From positions 1 to 6,333 of the forward strand of contig JAAKFC010000092.1 of the NCBI GenBank assembly GCA_011065225.1: DNA of 6,333 nucleotides, written 5' to 3'. Positions 6,154-6,333 of this stretch are shown in pieces (position 1 is the stretch's first letter; every line of letters begins with the position of its first letter). Position numbers and translations under genes: made by a program. The stretch is from Chlamydiota bacterium. Lineage in GTDB: Bacteria; Chlamydiota; Chlamydiia; Chlamydiales; Rhabdochlamydiaceae. Under the pieces are notes generated by a model. The model was not told the DNA's origin. It saw nothing but the letters and a program-made list of their open reading frames with translations, and searched no databases.

Positions 6154-6180
6154 AGTATAGAACTCAAGATTAATTTGCAA
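6154..6180 (-). promoter_or_regulatory. Possible sigma70-type promoter of tRNA-Gln (and perhaps prs)
   Basis: On the minus strand a -35-like TTGCAA (6180-6175, 4/6 to TTGACA) precedes a -10-like TATACT (6159-6154, 5/6 to TATAAT). The 15-bp spacer is short of the ideal 17. The predicted start would be about 15 nt before the mature tRNA end. The -35 lies within the last codons of the upstream glycosyltransferase gene. Found by eye; supportive but not strong. Confidence 0.4.
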
Positions 6181-6333
6181 TCCTGTAAGCTTTTAAAAGC
6201 GAGTGGAAATATTGCATAACCCTTGGAAAGGAAAGATTTTGCTTTGCAAAGTCTTTTGATTGCTCTGCAATGGCTTTTGCCTCTTTGTCATGTTCTCTGG
6301 CCCACTGGATGATATCAAGTAAATTTTTCTCTA
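6170..6333 (-). CDS. Probable GT90/CAP10-type glycosyltransferase, C-terminal end only
   Basis: A frame open to the window edge encodes the last 53 residues of a protein, ending with TAA at 6172-6170. The sequence contains LLDIIQWAREHDKEAKAIA (4-22), SKDFAKQNLS (25-34) and VMQYFHSLLKAYRIA (38-52). This matches the C-terminal end typical of the CAP10/Glyco_transf_90 family, where 'I.wl.e.deeA..Ia..g..fa.e.l' is followed by a helix ending '..ll..Ya'. Family members include fungal Cap10 xylosyltransferase, animal POGLUT/Rumi and bacterial LPS-modifying enzymes. With only the tail visible the catalytic region cannot be checked; other glycosyltransferase families end with similar 'A..Ia..a..fa' helices. 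Its place beside the heptose cluster would fit an envelope-sugar role. It ends 37 bp before tRNA-Gln. Confidence 0.6.
   Translation of the reverse strand, partial: EKNLLDIIQWAREHDKEAKAIAEQSKDFAKQNLSFPRVMQYFHSLLKAYRIAN

Noticed and set aside
6189..6200. Palindrome GCTTTTAAAAGC in the glycosyltransferase tail as a terminator.
   Set aside because: It lies within coding sequence, has no loop or following U-run, and 12-bp A+T-rich palindromes are common by chance.

Overview
The window reads as a chromosomal segment of a non-Chlamydiaceae member of the Chlamydiota (an amoeba- or insect-associated 'environmental' chlamydia such as a Waddlia-, Simkania- or Parachlamydia-type organism; family not resolvable here). 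Two things point there: the gene order rplY-pth-rpsF-rpsR-rplI, which I recall from Chlamydia trachomatis (CT799-CT803), and an L25/CTC protein of 185 residues that resembles the chlamydial Ctc protein along its whole length. Unlike Chlamydia, this organism also carries prs and the heptose genes hldD and hldE here.

Every gene I can support lies on the minus strand, so transcription runs from high to low coordinates: tail of a probable GT90/CAP10-type glycosyltransferase (6170-6333), tRNA-Gln(UUG) (6061-6132), prs (5082-6017), rplY (4490-5047), pth (3913-4488), rpsF (3555-3899), rpsR (3303-3545), rplI (2824-3291), hldD (1776-2759), hldE (451-1782), and the N-terminal part of an A+T-rich ankyrin-like gene (1-399). 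Gaps between neighbours are very short or negative, and no convincing intrinsic terminator is visible, so prs to hldE could be one long transcription unit.

Functionally this is a housekeeping translation block (L25, peptidyl-tRNA hydrolase, S6, S18, L9, a Gln tRNA) with PRPP synthetase at its head, flanked on both sides by envelope-sugar genes: ADP-heptose synthesis downstream and a probable glycosyltransferase upstream. The low-coordinate end passes into lineage-specific, A+T-rich sequence encoding a likely host-interaction protein.

Points that stand out: (i) HldE has an intact kinase domain but a C-terminal nucleotidyltransferase domain that has lost its HxGH motif and its end; (ii) a perfect 13-bp inverted repeat spans the Shine-Dalgarno sequence and start codon of hldD; (iii) the order tRNA-Gln-prs-rplY-pth matches that of many beta/gamma-proteobacteria; (iv) at three successive junctions the amber stop of one gene forms the first part of the next gene's Shine-Dalgarno sequence. 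I found no CRISPR array, insertion sequence, phage gene or clearly new multi-gene system.
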